A stretch of 64,000 nucleotides of DNA from JAFDZO01 sp044226845 (GCA_044226845.1 JBGAGG010000011.1:1-64000), one strand, 5' to 3'. Numbered from the stretch's first letter, positions 51,616 through 61,412 are shown. Numbers and translations are program-made. The notes: generated from the letters alone by a model not told the origin.

Positions 51616-53481
51616 TTAGTCTTTTAAAATTTCTTCAATCTTGGCTTCAATTTCTTTTGCTTTGAAAGGAGAGCCTTTTACTTTGTTTAAGCCGATTACA
51701 TCAATTAAATATTCGCTCTTAATTATTTTTGATAGCTGCCCTAAATTCATTTCCGGAATAAGAACTTTATCAAATGATTTCAAAACTTCTTCTGTATTCT
51801 TAGGCATTGGGTTCAGATATCTTAAATGAGCATGGGAAACTTTGTTTCCTTTTGCTTTCTGATTCTCAATTGCAGCGGTAATTGAACCGTACGTACTACC
51901 CCATCCTAATACTAAAAGTTTTCCGGATTTTTCACCTTCAACTTCAAGCAACGGAATATCTTTTTCAATACCTTTTACTTTCTGCGCTCTTAACCTAACC
52001 ATCAATTCATGGTTATCAGGTTCGTAGTTAACGTTACCTGTAATGTTTTGTTTTTCAAGTCCGCCGATTCTGTGTTCAAGTCCCGGAGTTCCCGGTTTTA
52101 CCCATGGACGGGCAAGATTTTCATCTCTTGAATACGGAGCAAATCCTTCAGGGTCAGTGGTGAACTTCACATCAATATTCGGAAGGTCTTCATATTTTTT
52201 AATAAGCCATGGCTCAGAACCATTTGCAAGATATCCGTCTGATAAAACGATTATCGGAGTCATAAACTTAATTGCAATTCTAACCGCTTCATAAGCAATA
52301 TCAAAACAATCTGACGGAGTACATGCAGCTAAAACGGGGATAGGACACTCGCCGTTTCTACCGTAAACTGCCTGAAGTAAATCTGCCTGCTCTGTTTTTG
52401 TTGGAAGACCTGTTGATGGACCGCCTCTTTGAATATCAATTATTACCAATGGAAGTTCTGTCATTACTGCAAGTCCCATTGCTTCAGTCTTCAGTGCCAT
52501 TCCGGGACCGCTGGTAGTTGTAACACCAATAGAGCCGGCGAATGATGCGCCGATTGCAGATGTTATCGCTGCAATTTCATCTTCAGCCTGGAACGTTATG
52601 ATTCCGTATTTTTTATGCTTTGCTAAATTATGCAAAATATCCGATGCCGGTGTAATAGGGTAGCTTCCCAAGAACATTTTCAGTCCGGTATTATGTGAGG
52701 CGCATATAAGTCCCATGGAAAGTGCTTCATTACCCATAATGTTCCTGTAAAGTCCCTGCGTAAAGTGATGAGCAGGTTTTACCACGTATCTTTCACCGAA
52801 CATTTCTGCCGTTTCCCCAAAGTTATATCCTGCATTTAATGCGCGTGTGTTTGCTTCAATAAGGTCAGGACTCTTTGCAAATTTTTCTTTTATCCAGTTC
52901 AATGTTATATCCATCGGCCTGTCATACAGCCAGTACATTAATCCTAATGCATAAAAGTTCTTACATTTGTTTGCTGTCTTAGTCCCTAAAGGTAAGTCTT
53001 TTAAAATCTCCAGAGTGGATTTAGTAATATTAACTTTGTATACGTAATAACCGTCCAGCGAATTATCTTCCAACGGATTTGAAGCGTATCCTGCTAAATC
53101 AAGATTCTTTTTTTCAAATGAATCGAGATTTACAATTATCATTCCGCCTTTTTTTAAATCCTTAAGATTTACTTTCAAAGCGGCCGGATTCATTGCTATC
53201 AATACATCGGCTTCATCGCCCGGTGTGAAAATATCTTTATTTGAGAATTGTAATTGGAATCCGCTGACTCCGTAAGTTGTTCCGATAGGCGCGCGGATTT
53301 CAGCGGGGAAATCCGGCAGAGTGCCCAAGTCATTTCCGAAGATTGCAGTTGTATCGGTGAACTGACTTCCTGTGATTTGCATACCGTCGCCCGAATCGCC
53401 TGCAAATCTTACTGTTACTGAATCAACTTCTTTTCTTGTCTTAGCAGCCCTGTGTGTTTGCTCTAATATTTCTTCTGACAT
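51616..53481 (-). CDS. korA: 2-oxoacid:acceptor oxidoreductase, fused gamma-alpha subunit
   Basis: 621 aa. Residues ~20-200 are the gamma domain (VRFAGDSGDGMQITGSQF). The alpha domain follows with GSYPITPASDILHNLAKH, TTTSGPGMALKTEAMGLA and RGGPSTGLPTKTEQADL, all typical of KorA. The fused gamma-alpha form is common in Bacteroidota and in aerobic-tolerant kor enzymes. It is the first gene of the korA-korB operon. A terminator at 53600 separates it from rplI. Confidence 0.9.
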   Translation of the reverse strand: MSEEILEQTHRAAKTRKEVDSVTVRFAGDSGDGMQITGSQFTDTTAIFGNDLGTLPDFPAEIRAPIGTTYGVSGFQLQFSNKDIFTPGDEADVLIAMNPAALKVNLKDLKKGGMIIVNLDSFEKKNLDLAGYASNPLEDNSLDGYYVYKVNITKSTLEILKDLPLGTKTANKCKNFYALGLMYWLYDRPMDITLNWIKEKFAKSPDLIEANTRALNAGYNFGETAEMFGERYVVKPAHHFTQGLYRNIMGNEALSMGLICASHNTGLKMFLGSYPITPASDILHNLAKHKKYGIITFQAEDEIAAITSAIGASFAGSIGVTTTSGPGMALKTEAMGLAVMTELPLVIIDIQRGGPSTGLPTKTEQADLLQAVYGRNGECPIPVLAACTPSDCFDIAYEAVRIAIKFMTPIIVLSDGYLANGSEPWLIKKYEDLPNIDVKFTTDPEGFAPYSRDENLARPWVKPGTPGLEHRIGGLEKQNITGNVNYEPDNHELMVRLRAQKVKGIEKDIPLLEVEGEKSGKLLVLGWGSTYGSITAAIENQKAKGNKVSHAHLRYLNPMPKNTEEVLKSFDKVLIPEMNLGQLSKIIKSEYLIDVIGLNKVKGSPFKAKEIEAKIEEILKD

Positions 53482-53599
53482 CTGAATACCTTATAATTTT
53501 TAGTGTATCTTAAATTAAAGATAATATTTCAAAATTATAATGCAATACTTAAGTTATAATTCCCTACTAATTGGGAAAAAAATATACATCTGACACAAA

Positions 53600-53636
53600 C
53601 AAAAAAAGTCCTGCTCAAATTAATGAACAGGACTTT
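53600..53636 (-). terminator. Terminator of the rpsF-ssb-rplI operon
   Basis: Arms AAAGTCCTG and CAGGACTTT with TTTTTTTG following on the minus strand. Confidence 0.85.
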
Positions 53637-53665
53637 CTTTTATAAAGAAATCTGGTTTTAAAATC

Positions 53666-54196
53666 TTAAGCTGTTGCTTCTTCAGTTGATTCAGTAGGAG
53701 CTTCAGTATTTGTTTCTTCAGTTTTCACTTCTTCAACTTCATCTTCTGCGCCTTCTTTACCAACGTGAACTTTTATTTTAGCAATAACATCTTTCATTAA
53801 TCTGATATCAACTTCATGGTCGCCCAATGTTTTGATAGGCTCAGTTAAATGAATTTTTCTTCTGTCAAGTTCTGCAAAGCCTAACTTGGTAAGTTCGTCT
53901 GCAATCATCTGTGATGTTACTGAACCGAATACTTTGTTATCTTCACCTGTTCTTACAGTGATATTAATTTTATGCTTTTCAATTTCGCTTGCAAGTGTTT
54001 TTGCATCGTTGATGAGCTTAAGCATTTTTCTGCCTTGCTGTCTTTTTGTTTCATCAAAATGTTTAATGTTTGATGAAGTAGCAGCAGTAGCAATTCCGTT
54101 CGGAATAAGGAAGTTTCTGGCATAACCATCTTTCACTTCCATCACCTGACCTGCATCGCCAAGTAAATCGTAATCTTTTTTAAGTATGATTTTCAT
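53666..54196 (-). CDS. rplI: 50S ribosomal protein L9
   Basis: 176 aa. The N-terminus MKIILKKDYDLLGDAGQVMEVKDGYARNFLIP is the L9 signature. The usual length is about 150; here an acidic threonine/glutamate tail (EEVKTEETNTEAPTEST) extends the C-terminus, as in S6 upstream. L9 stabilises the L1 stalk region and translational fidelity. Third gene of the operon, 78 bp after ssb. Confidence 0.95.
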   Translation of the reverse strand: MKIILKKDYDLLGDAGQVMEVKDGYARNFLIPNGIATAATSSNIKHFDETKRQQGRKMLKLINDAKTLASEIEKHKINITVRTGEDNKVFGSVTSQMIADELTKLGFAELDRRKIHLTEPIKTLGDHEVDIRLMKDVIAKIKVHVGKEGAEDEVEEVKTEETNTEAPTESTEEATA

Positions 54197-54225
54197 ATCG
54201 AAACCTTAACTATTATAAATTGAAA

Positions 54226-54251
54226 AAGGGTGAAGAAAAATTTTCACCCTT
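54226..54251 (-). other. Hairpin where rpsR is usually found
   Basis: Arms AAGGGTGAA and TTCACCCTT. It fills the 78 bp ssb-rplI gap, which has no room for the S18 gene found here in many bacteria. It could attenuate rplI or mark a processing site. Confidence 0.5.
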
Positions 54252-54274
54252 CGTAATATTGTTTGAATAAAATT

Positions 54275-54718
54275 TTAGTGCTTTAATAAGTCTGAATCTT
54301 CCGGTGAAAGTAAAGAGTCGAATGATTCATCTGTGAATGTAGAGATTTCTTCTCCACCTTCAGCAGCATTTCCTTTTTTGTTAAGGAATTGAATTCTTCT
54401 TGCTTTTATTTCAACGATAGTTCTGTTTGAACCGTCTTCAGTTTTGAATGTTCTGCTTTGTAATTCACCGTCAACCAACACAGCATTTCCTTTTTTGAGT
54501 CTGTCTCTGCAGCTCTCTGCTAATCTATTCCAAGCAACGATACCAACGTAGCACACATCTTCTTTCCACTCATCGCTCTTGTCTCTGAATCTTCTATTGC
54601 TGGCAATAGAGAAATTTACGACAGGAGTTCCTGTTGTGGTTTGTCTGAAAATAGGATCTTTTGTTAAGTTTCCTGCAATTACAACGGAATTTAATTCGGG
54701 CATCTTGAAATCAGCCAT
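54275..54718 (-). CDS. ssb: Single-stranded DNA-binding protein
   Basis: 147 aa. OB-fold pattern: MPELNSVVIAGNLTKDPIFRQTTTGTPVVNFSIASNR, then YVGIVAWNRLAESCRDRLKKGNAVLVDGELQSR. The C-terminus ends SLLSPEDSDLLKH; it is acidic but lacks the classical DDDIPF tip. SSB protects single-stranded DNA in replication and repair. Middle gene of the operon. Confidence 0.9.
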   Translation of the reverse strand: MADFKMPELNSVVIAGNLTKDPIFRQTTTGTPVVNFSIASNRRFRDKSDEWKEDVCYVGIVAWNRLAESCRDRLKKGNAVLVDGELQSRTFKTEDGSNRTIVEIKARRIQFLNKKGNAAEGGEEISTFTDESFDSLLSPEDSDLLKH

Positions 54719-54768
54719 AGTTTACCTCTAATTTAATTTTGATTATTAAATGATTTTTAAAAAAAATT

Positions 54769-55206
54769 TTATGCGGTTTGCTCTTCTGCAACAGCTTCAG
54801 TTCCCTGAGCTTCAGCTTCAGCTAATTTCTTAGCTTCTTCTTCTTTTGCAGTTTCAAGCGCTGCCTGATGAATAGCTCTCTTTTTCAAGTAGTCAGCTTT
54901 TTCAGATAATGTTTTCTTATCTAACGTTACAGTCAGATATCTCATTATGTTGTCATCCAGCTTATAAGCTCTTTCCAACTTTGCAATAACTGTCGGATCT
55001 GCTGCAAATTCAAAGCAAATGTAATAACCGTTCAATTTGCCTTTTATTTGGTATGCAAGCTTTCTTCTGCCGATCTTATCGGTCAGTTTTATTTCCGCTT
55101 CATTTTTTTTAAGGAGGGCATCGTATTTAGCGATGATTTCCTCGATTGCTGCATCTTCAAAATTTCCGTCAACAATGATGTAGGTTTCGTAGTGTTTTTT
55201 GCTCAA
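54769..55206 (-). CDS. rpsF: 30S ribosomal protein S6
   Basis: 145 aa. MSKKHYETYIIVDGNFED and KIGRRKLAYQIKGKLNGYYICFEF fit S6. A C-terminal extension rich in K, E and A (about 45 residues) is longer than usual. S6 binds S18 in the small subunit, so the missing rpsR nearby is notable. First gene of rpsF-ssb-rplI. Confidence 0.95.
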   Translation of the reverse strand: MSKKHYETYIIVDGNFEDAAIEEIIAKYDALLKKNEAEIKLTDKIGRRKLAYQIKGKLNGYYICFEFAADPTVIAKLERAYKLDDNIMRYLTVTLDKKTLSEKADYLKKRAIHQAALETAKEEEAKKLAEAEAQGTEAVAEEQTA

Positions 55207-55301
55207 CTGTGCTTTTTTCTAAATGGTTAAATTTTCGTAAAAATTACAAAAATACAAATATATATTTGTGTCGTTTTAAAATCAAGTTAAAAGGTTGTGC
55301 T

Positions 55302-55898
55302 TTATGGCTCGATGTACCTCTGGTGAATCCTTTTGTTGTCTTTCATCATCTCCAGTAAAACTTTCATCCGTTTTTCTCTTGTTTCGGGCTTTTTTGCAGT
55401 CTGAAGCCGCCAGGCAATTGCAAACGTATTTGCCTTATTCAGAGTCTTAAAGAACTCATACGCCTTTTTGCTTTTCTCCAGCTCCTTCAGAAAATCATCC
55501 GGGACTTCCATATTCTTCGGTGAATCATATGCTGCGTCCCATCTTCCGTCTTTTTTAGCAGCATCAACTTCTTTTAATCCTTCAGGCTGCATGCGCTTTT
55601 CTTTTATAAGTCTTGCAACATGTTCGCGGTTTCGCTTAGACCACATGCTTCTTGCACGCCTTGGAGTGAATTTCTGAATCCATGACTCATCGTCATATGA
55701 TTTTTTCAGACCGTCAATCCAGCCGAAGCAAAGCGCTTCATCAAGTGCTTCAGCGTATGTTACCGTTTTTTTATTTGAGTCTTTTTTATAGATCCGGAGC
55801 CAGATACCCTGCGGCGAAGCATGATTTTTTAAAAGCCATGCATGCCACTTCTGAGTAGATGAAAATGATTTTATGGGAGCAGGTCTTACATTATCCAT
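55302..55898 (-). CDS. YdeI/OmpD-associated family protein
   Basis: 198 aa. WLLKNHASPQGIWLRIYKKDS...VTYAEALDEALCFGWIDG, SWIQKFTPRRARSMWSKRNREHV and a C-terminal KRIHQRY tail are the YdeI pattern, a cytosolic family with a YiiX-like fold found in many bacteria and of unknown function (in Escherichia coli linked to antibiotic tolerance). Single gene near tRNA-Leu. Confidence 0.85.
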   Translation of the reverse strand: MDNVRPAPIKSFSSTQKWHAWLLKNHASPQGIWLRIYKKDSNKKTVTYAEALDEALCFGWIDGLKKSYDDESWIQKFTPRRARSMWSKRNREHVARLIKEKRMQPEGLKEVDAAKKDGRWDAAYDSPKNMEVPDDFLKELEKSKKAYEFFKTLNKANTFAIAWRLQTAKKPETREKRMKVLLEMMKDNKRIHQRYIEP

Positions 55899-55945
55899 AG
55901 GAAACCGTTCAAATATTCAAATAACTCAAGCTCTAAACAACTTTG

Positions 55946-56028
55946 TGCGGGAAGGGGGATTTGAACCCCCACAGAGAACCTCCGCCACCCCCTCAAGATG
56001 GTGCGTCTACCAATTTCGCCATTCCCGC
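55946..56028 (-). tRNA. tRNA-Leu (GAG)
   Basis: 83 nt class II tRNA. Acceptor GCGGGAA with TTCCCGC and discriminator A. Anticodon stem CCATC/GGTGG with loop TTGAGGG gives anticodon GAG. The long variable arm (GGCGGAGGTTCTCTGT region) is typical of leucine. CCA is not encoded. Confidence 0.9.
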
Positions 56029-56039
56029 TTGTTGGAATA

Positions 56040-56423
56040 TGCAAGTTAGCCATTTTATCAATCCTTTTCAATCCGAATTTATGTGCAGTTACCTGGTTTT
56101 TGAATCCCAGAGAATTACGAAGCCTATGATGGCACAGAAAATGGGAAAATAGTCGGATTCTAATTTCAATTACGAGTTTCAATTTATGAATTACGAATTG
56201 TTTTCACTGCTTCTCATTTCTCTATTTCACTATTTGAAAAAGTCGGGAAATAGTCGGATTTCTGTTCGAAGCTCAGTCCCGTCGTCAGCTGGATATTCCC
56301 CCGGTATTGTAAAAACAGCACAGCTAATTTAGATTTTCAATTCTTGACGGGTTTTTGACGGATTTCTGCAAAATAAGAATTGTTACATCTAAATTTTACC
56401 TTACAATCTTTTCAATCATTACA
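56040..56423. repeat. Gene-free region with dispersed TCGGATTT repeats
   Basis: 384 bp without a gene. AGTCGGATT at ~56153, AGTCGGATTTC near 56250 and a TTGTAAAAACAGC-like piece near 56310 are relatives of the repeat at 5526-5700. DGACGGGTTTTTGACGGATTT-type direct repeats are near 56345. Confidence 0.55.
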
Positions 56424-56492
56424 AACCTTATGAACCTTATGAACCTTATGAACCTTATGAACCTTATGAACCTTATGAACCTTATGAACCTT
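56424..56492. repeat. 9-bp tandem repeat, 7.7 units
   Basis: Unit AACCTTATG repeated seven full times plus AACCTT. No protein reading frame uses it. It is likely a slippage-prone intergenic array, perhaps variable between strains. Confidence 0.9.
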
Positions 56493-56754
56493 GAACTCGC
56501 TTAAAATATAATAATAAAAATATTTTCCGGAAAGCTATTCTTCCCTATTAGTAGGAAGAAAATTAATTTTTTGGCATGGCTTTAACCGAGATGCGGAAAC
56601 AAAGCAGTAATTTGAAATTTTTTGCTTCCTTTAATTAACCTTGATTTTATTTAGTGTGGATTGGTATTTTGCGATTACTTTAAATTCTCAAGTCCGTTCT
56701 TTTATAAGATTCATATCTTTCCCATACACTTTTCAAAATTAAACAATCCCCAGA
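56493..56754. other. Promoter-side gap of the BNR-like gene
   Basis: No gene is seen in this AT-rich stretch; it should hold the promoter of 56755-57963. Confidence 0.5.
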
Positions 56755-57963
56755 ATGAAAAGAATCTTTCTCTCTGTTGTACTGCTTTTACTTTCTGTAA
56801 CAATATCAAATGCGCAATGGGTACAAACATCCGGTCCTAGCGGAGCATTCGTTAGGTGTTTTGCTTCCTCAGGGGTAAATCTTTTTGCCGGAACACAGGC
56901 CGGTGGAATTTTTTTATCAACAAATGAAGGAGCTACCTGGACAGCCGTGAATAACGGAATAACAAATTTAGATATCGAAGCTATTGCAATTTCAGGAAGC
57001 AATATTTTCGCTGCCTCATTTGGCGCCGGGGTAATGTTAAGTACAAATAACGGAGCCAGTTGGGCACCTTCTAATTCCGGTCTACCAACTACCAGTATAG
57101 TAAGGCTGGCAATCAGCGGCTCAACTGTTTTTGCAGGAGGATTCAGCAACGGAGTTTTCAGAAGTACAAATAATGGAGCAAACTGGTCAACTTCAAGTTC
57201 AGGATTAACAAGTACAAATATGACTGCCTTTGCTGTTTCAGGTTCAAATATTTTTGCAGGAACATCAAACGGCGGCGTTTTTTTAAGTACAAACAACGGA
57301 GCTAACTGGACTTCAAGAAGCAGCGGATTAGCAAGCATCGAAGTAGCCGCGCTTACATTAATAGGAACGAATCTTTTTGCAGCAACATTTAACGGCGTTT
57401 CTTTCAGTTCAAACAGCGGAGCTAACTGGACTACTGTAAATAACGGATTAACAAATTTAAATGTTAGAAGCTTAACTTCTCTGGGAACAACGCTCATAGC
57501 CGGTTCAGACTCAGGTGTGTTTACCAGTTCAAATAACGGAACTAACTGGTTTAAAAAAAATCAGGGATTAGGAAGTATTAAATCTGTAAAGTCTCTTTTT
57601 ATTTTTAATAATAATGTCTATGCAGGCGTTGGTACATTGGGAGCATGGAAGCGTTCTTCAGAAATAACTGAAGTGCAAAATATTACATCGGCGATTCCTT
57701 CGCATTACGTTTTAGAACAAAATTACCCGAACCCATTTAATCCTTCCACTATTATAAAATTTTCAGTAATAAAATCTTCAAATGTAAAAATTATAATTTA
57801 TGATGTTGCCGGTAAAGAGATTGAGACATTAGTTAACGAATCACTTCAGGCAGGAACATATCAGGCAATATGGAATGCATCAGCATACACAAGCGGAGTT
57901 TATTTCTATACTCTGGAAAGTGAAAATTTTAAGGAGAGTAAAAAGATGTTATTGGTGAAGTAA
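56755..57963 (+). CDS. T9SS-secreted BNR/beta-propeller repeat protein
   Basis: 402 aa with signal peptide (ending ISNAQ). Residues ~25-300 are six or seven repeats of the kind FLSTNNGANWT...SGLTSTNMTAFAVSGSNIFAGT, similar to BNR-like propellers of the sialidase/photosystem-II-assembly type. The C-terminal ~80 residues are a T9SS type A sorting domain: LEQNYPNPFNPSTIIKF and a final SKKMLLVK. It is exported across the outer membrane by the type IX system, and the sorting domain may be cleaved. Function is unknown. Confidence 0.85.
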   Translation: MKRIFLSVVLLLLSVTISNAQWVQTSGPSGAFVRCFASSGVNLFAGTQAGGIFLSTNEGATWTAVNNGITNLDIEAIAISGSNIFAASFGAGVMLSTNNGASWAPSNSGLPTTSIVRLAISGSTVFAGGFSNGVFRSTNNGANWSTSSSGLTSTNMTAFAVSGSNIFAGTSNGGVFLSTNNGANWTSRSSGLASIEVAALTLIGTNLFAATFNGVSFSSNSGANWTTVNNGLTNLNVRSLTSLGTTLIAGSDSGVFTSSNNGTNWFKKNQGLGSIKSVKSLFIFNNNVYAGVGTLGAWKRSSEITEVQNITSAIPSHYVLEQNYPNPFNPSTIIKFSVIKSSNVKIIIYDVAGKEIETLVNESLQAGTYQAIWNASAYTSGVYFYTLESENFKESKKMLLVK

Positions 57964-57970
57964 TTTTTTT

Positions 57971-57998
57971 AGTCCCCCTTTTTATAACGAAGGGGACT
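57971..57998. terminator. Hairpin after the T9SS gene
   Basis: Arms AGTCCCC and GGGGACT, 8 bp past the stop, followed by TTAAAT. A weak terminator. Confidence 0.6.
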
Positions 57999-58058
57999 TT
58001 AAATAATCAATAAATAATTCTACAAAAAAAATCTTATTTTTTATAAGAATAGGAATTA

Positions 58059-59522
58059 TTATCCCACCAATCCTTCCATCTTCTCCATAATATACTGCTT
58101 CTGAAAAAAGAATCTCACTGACATTGCCTCCTCATAAATATGCCGCTCAATTTTTTTATTGTTCGCTTCTGCTTTTACAATTTCATCCAGAAAGCGGATT
58201 GAGTTTCTGAGCGAGTCAACTTTCAAATGAGGTATCTCCTTGCTTTCCTTGCTGAACTGCTTCAGAGACTGCACCATTGATATTGTAGATTCGTGCGCCT
58301 TCAGCTCAATGTAATTCATAAGCGTATAAATCCTCACATTCATCTTTTCCATAATATCGGTGATAACCATTTTATTGAAGTAGCTGAGTGAGTCCTCAAA
58401 TTTTTTATTTTTAAAGCTGAGTATCGCCAGAGAATAGTTGAGTTCATTTTCAACAAGCTCAGGCTTTAAATATTTTGTGTATTCACGAACAAATTTTTCT
58501 GCCCAGTCAAACTCTTTAAGCAAAAGAGCGACGGTGAAATAATTTCTGAAGTGCAGAATTTCAATCGGTCCTATAGAGTCATCGGGATAAAGATTTTGTT
58601 CGCAATACAGCTTTGCCGATTCGAATAAATCGTTATAATATTTTTTATTTTTGGGTATAAGCTTGGTGAGTATCAATGCATCTATTGAAGTGAAATAATT
58701 AATTTTATCCACTTTAACAAAACTATCGATATTATTTTTAAAAGTATCGAATAAGTCTCTGAATTCCTCTTCAGGCAAATCTGAATTCTGATATTTTGAT
58801 GTGAGATAGTGCATCCTAAGATATGAATAATATTTATGGTTCTTAATTTCTGCAGTATTAAAAAATAATTCAGAATTTAAAGATGAGTAAAAACTTTTGA
58901 CCATAGGCGACATTTCATAACCTTTATAAAGATTATGCAAAATTCCCTGCCCCTCAGTGAAAACATAATAAGCTTTAAGAAAGAGTGCAATAAGGTTTTC
59001 AGTTTTGTCATTCATCGCCTTGTAAAATTCAGCAGTGTTCGGTTTGTGCAAATGATTCAGATTATGATAGTATAAATGTTCACTCCTGAACTTAAAATAA
59101 AAATCCCAAAATCCGAATATTTTATTTTCTTCTTTTTCTCTTCGGAATTTTTCGATAAGTTTATTTGAATACTCAAAAAGTTTTCTTTTACTCATACCTT
59201 CAGCCATATTCATATTAATCACATCTTCATCATTAACAATATTTTCCATAGCAATAAATTTTTTAAGCAAATTGCCGAACTTGGAATATAGATTTCTAAT
59301 TGTCTGCTCATTAAATTCTTTCCCGGGATAAATTTTCTGCGAGATTTTTTTATAAGATAAGCGCGTACTCTCAAAATCCGGATACACTTTTGCAATTTCA
59401 TCGAAAATCTTACCTAACACTTCTACAGAGTTAAAGTAAGGCGATTTCACAAAATCACCAAATTTTTTAAACTCTTCTTTACTTAACGCTTTTAAAATTT
59501 CAATAGAATTTGGGGTTAACAT
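58059..59522 (-). CDS. Helical protein of a Bacteroidota family (487 aa)
   Basis: Paralogue of 18588-20033; see that entry for shared motifs. Starts MLTPNSIEILKALSKEE, then NSPYFNSVE, YPDF and YPGKEFN, and later MNVRIYTLMNYIEL. All-helical and soluble. The two copies lie 38 kb apart in the window and in opposite orientation, either side of the island pair. Function unknown. Confidence 0.7.
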   Translation of the reverse strand: MLTPNSIEILKALSKEEFKKFGDFVKSPYFNSVEVLGKIFDEIAKVYPDFESTRLSYKKISQKIYPGKEFNEQTIRNLYSKFGNLLKKFIAMENIVNDEDVINMNMAEGMSKRKLFEYSNKLIEKFRREKEENKIFGFWDFYFKFRSEHLYYHNLNHLHKPNTAEFYKAMNDKTENLIALFLKAYYVFTEGQGILHNLYKGYEMSPMVKSFYSSLNSELFFNTAEIKNHKYYSYLRMHYLTSKYQNSDLPEEEFRDLFDTFKNNIDSFVKVDKINYFTSIDALILTKLIPKNKKYYNDLFESAKLYCEQNLYPDDSIGPIEILHFRNYFTVALLLKEFDWAEKFVREYTKYLKPELVENELNYSLAILSFKNKKFEDSLSYFNKMVITDIMEKMNVRIYTLMNYIELKAHESTISMVQSLKQFSKESKEIPHLKVDSLRNSIRFLDEIVKAEANNKKIERHIYEEAMSVRFFFQKQYIMEKMEGLVG

Positions 59523-59704
59523 TTGGGGTTATAAATTTTGGTTAATTTGCTTCGCCTTTAACAAACTGTAAAAATAATTAATTAAAATAGATTTTAAAGC
59601 ATATTTTTATAATTTTTTGATTAATTTCCTAAAATTTCTTTTTGAATGCAATTCATAAACATAATATTTTTGAAGCAGTTTATAAAAAAAATCCAAACCC
59701 CCTA

Positions 59705-61351
59705 ATGAAAACCAAAACTACAATTTACGGAATTTTAATTCTCACATTACTTTTCGCCTTTATTCACAGCGCTTTCTCGCAGGTGACACAGCAATGGACT
59801 GCTAAATACAGCGGCACAGGAAACAACGTTGACCTCCCGACTGCTATGACAATGGATGCTTCCGGAAATATTTATGTTACGGGACAAACTATGCTGACAG
59901 GCGGCGCGCAGGCAATCGGAACAGTAAAATATAATTCGGAAGGTATTCAACAATGGATTTCTACTTACGCTGGAACCGATGCAAATAACGAAATGGGGAA
60001 ATCAGTTGCTGTTGATGCTTCAGGTAATGTTTATGTTACCGGATTCAGCGCAACAACCGGCGCAGCCCTTGATATTGCAACAGTAAAATACAACTCAGGA
60101 GGTGTTCAGCAATGGGCTGTAAGATACAACGGAGCAGGCAATGCATTTGATGAAGGAACTAAAGTAGCAGTTGACGCTTCAGGCAATGTTTATGTTTTCG
60201 GCCACGCAACATCTGCAGCTACAGGAATAGACCTCGTTACCATAAAATATAATTCAGTAGGAGTTCAGCAATGGCTTACAACCTATAACGGCACGAATAA
60301 CTCAGAAGAAGTATCAGCGTCTATGGCAATGGATGCTTCGGGCAATATCTATGTTTTAGGAAAAACCAGAGTTGATTTATTCAGTACTGCTTTTGTAACT
60401 ATAAAGTACAACAACTCAGGTGTACAACAGTGGTCAAAAATATATGCAGGTCCGGGCAACAGTGAAGATACTCCCACATCATTAGTTTTGGATGCAGCCG
60501 GAAATGTTTATTCAGCAGGCACAACTTACGGCGCAGGTCCGCAGATGGACTACACCGTTGTTAAGTATAACAATGCAGGTGACCAGCAATGGGTTGCAAG
60601 ATACAATGGACCTGAAAACTTGGGCGACCAGGCAACTGCAGTTGCTGTAGATGCATCAGGTAATGTATACGTAACAGGCTTCAGCGAATCCGCAACAACA
60701 ATGAATGATATAGTAACCATTAAATATAATTCAGCCGGCGCGCAGCAATGGCTTCAGAGATATAACGGAGCGGATAATCTAAGTGATAACGGGAATGCAA
60801 TTGCAATTGATGCATCAGGAAATGTTTACATTACAGGATATACTGTTTCTACTGCTTCATCTTCAGATTACCTGACAATCAGATACAATTCTGCCGGGGT
60901 TCAGCAATGGCTGCAAAAATATAATGGAGTTGAAAATATGTCAGATGCCGCAAACAGCATTCTTATAGATAATACAAATAATGTTTACATAACAGGTTCA
61001 AGCAGCTCAGCAGCAACACAGGATGATATAGTTACAATCAAGTATGCACAGTCTGTAGGTATAACATCTATATCCTCAACCATACCTGACGGTTTTAAGC
61101 TATCACAAAATTATCCTAATCCTTTTAATCCCACAACAAAGATAAAATTTGATGTTGCAAAAGAATCATTTGTATCACTGAAAATTTACAATTCTTTAGG
61201 AACTGAAGTTTCAGTTCTTGCAAATAATAAAATAGCAGTGGGCACTTATGAAGCTGACTGGAATGCAGCATCCTTCCCAAGCGGAATTTATTATGCAAGA
61301 ATAAATGCTGGCGGATTTACAGATGTGAAGAAAATGATGCTCGTAAAATAA
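59705..61351 (+). CDS. T9SS-secreted SBBP-repeat protein
   Basis: 548 aa from the ATG at 59705, which gives a proper signal peptide (MKTKTTIYGILILTLLFAF...SAFSQ); the longer frame from 59642 lacks one. The body is about nine SBBP-type repeats of the form ASGNVYVTGxS...TVKYNSxGVQQWxxxYNG. The C-terminus is a T9SS type A sorting domain (LSQNYPNPFNPTTKIKF...KKMMLVK). SBBP repeats form beta-propellers at the cell surface; ligand is unknown. Confidence 0.85.
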   Translation: MKTKTTIYGILILTLLFAFIHSAFSQVTQQWTAKYSGTGNNVDLPTAMTMDASGNIYVTGQTMLTGGAQAIGTVKYNSEGIQQWISTYAGTDANNEMGKSVAVDASGNVYVTGFSATTGAALDIATVKYNSGGVQQWAVRYNGAGNAFDEGTKVAVDASGNVYVFGHATSAATGIDLVTIKYNSVGVQQWLTTYNGTNNSEEVSASMAMDASGNIYVLGKTRVDLFSTAFVTIKYNNSGVQQWSKIYAGPGNSEDTPTSLVLDAAGNVYSAGTTYGAGPQMDYTVVKYNNAGDQQWVARYNGPENLGDQATAVAVDASGNVYVTGFSESATTMNDIVTIKYNSAGAQQWLQRYNGADNLSDNGNAIAIDASGNVYITGYTVSTASSSDYLTIRYNSAGVQQWLQKYNGVENMSDAANSILIDNTNNVYITGSSSSAATQDDIVTIKYAQSVGITSISSTIPDGFKLSQNYPNPFNPTTKIKFDVAKESFVSLKIYNSLGTEVSVLANNKIAVGTYEADWNAASFPSGIYYARINAGGFTDVKKMMLVK

Positions 61352-61412
61352 TCTCACTCAATAAATAATTAACATTTAAAAATTAGCAATTAACAATTTA
61401 AAAAAATTTATA

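Noticed and set aside
56424..56492. CRISPR-like repeat
   Set aside because: A 9-bp unit repeated head to tail without spacers is a simple tandem array.
59642..59704. 21-residue N-terminal extension of the SBBP protein
   Set aside because: Lacks signal-peptide features; the ATG at 59705 begins a clear one.
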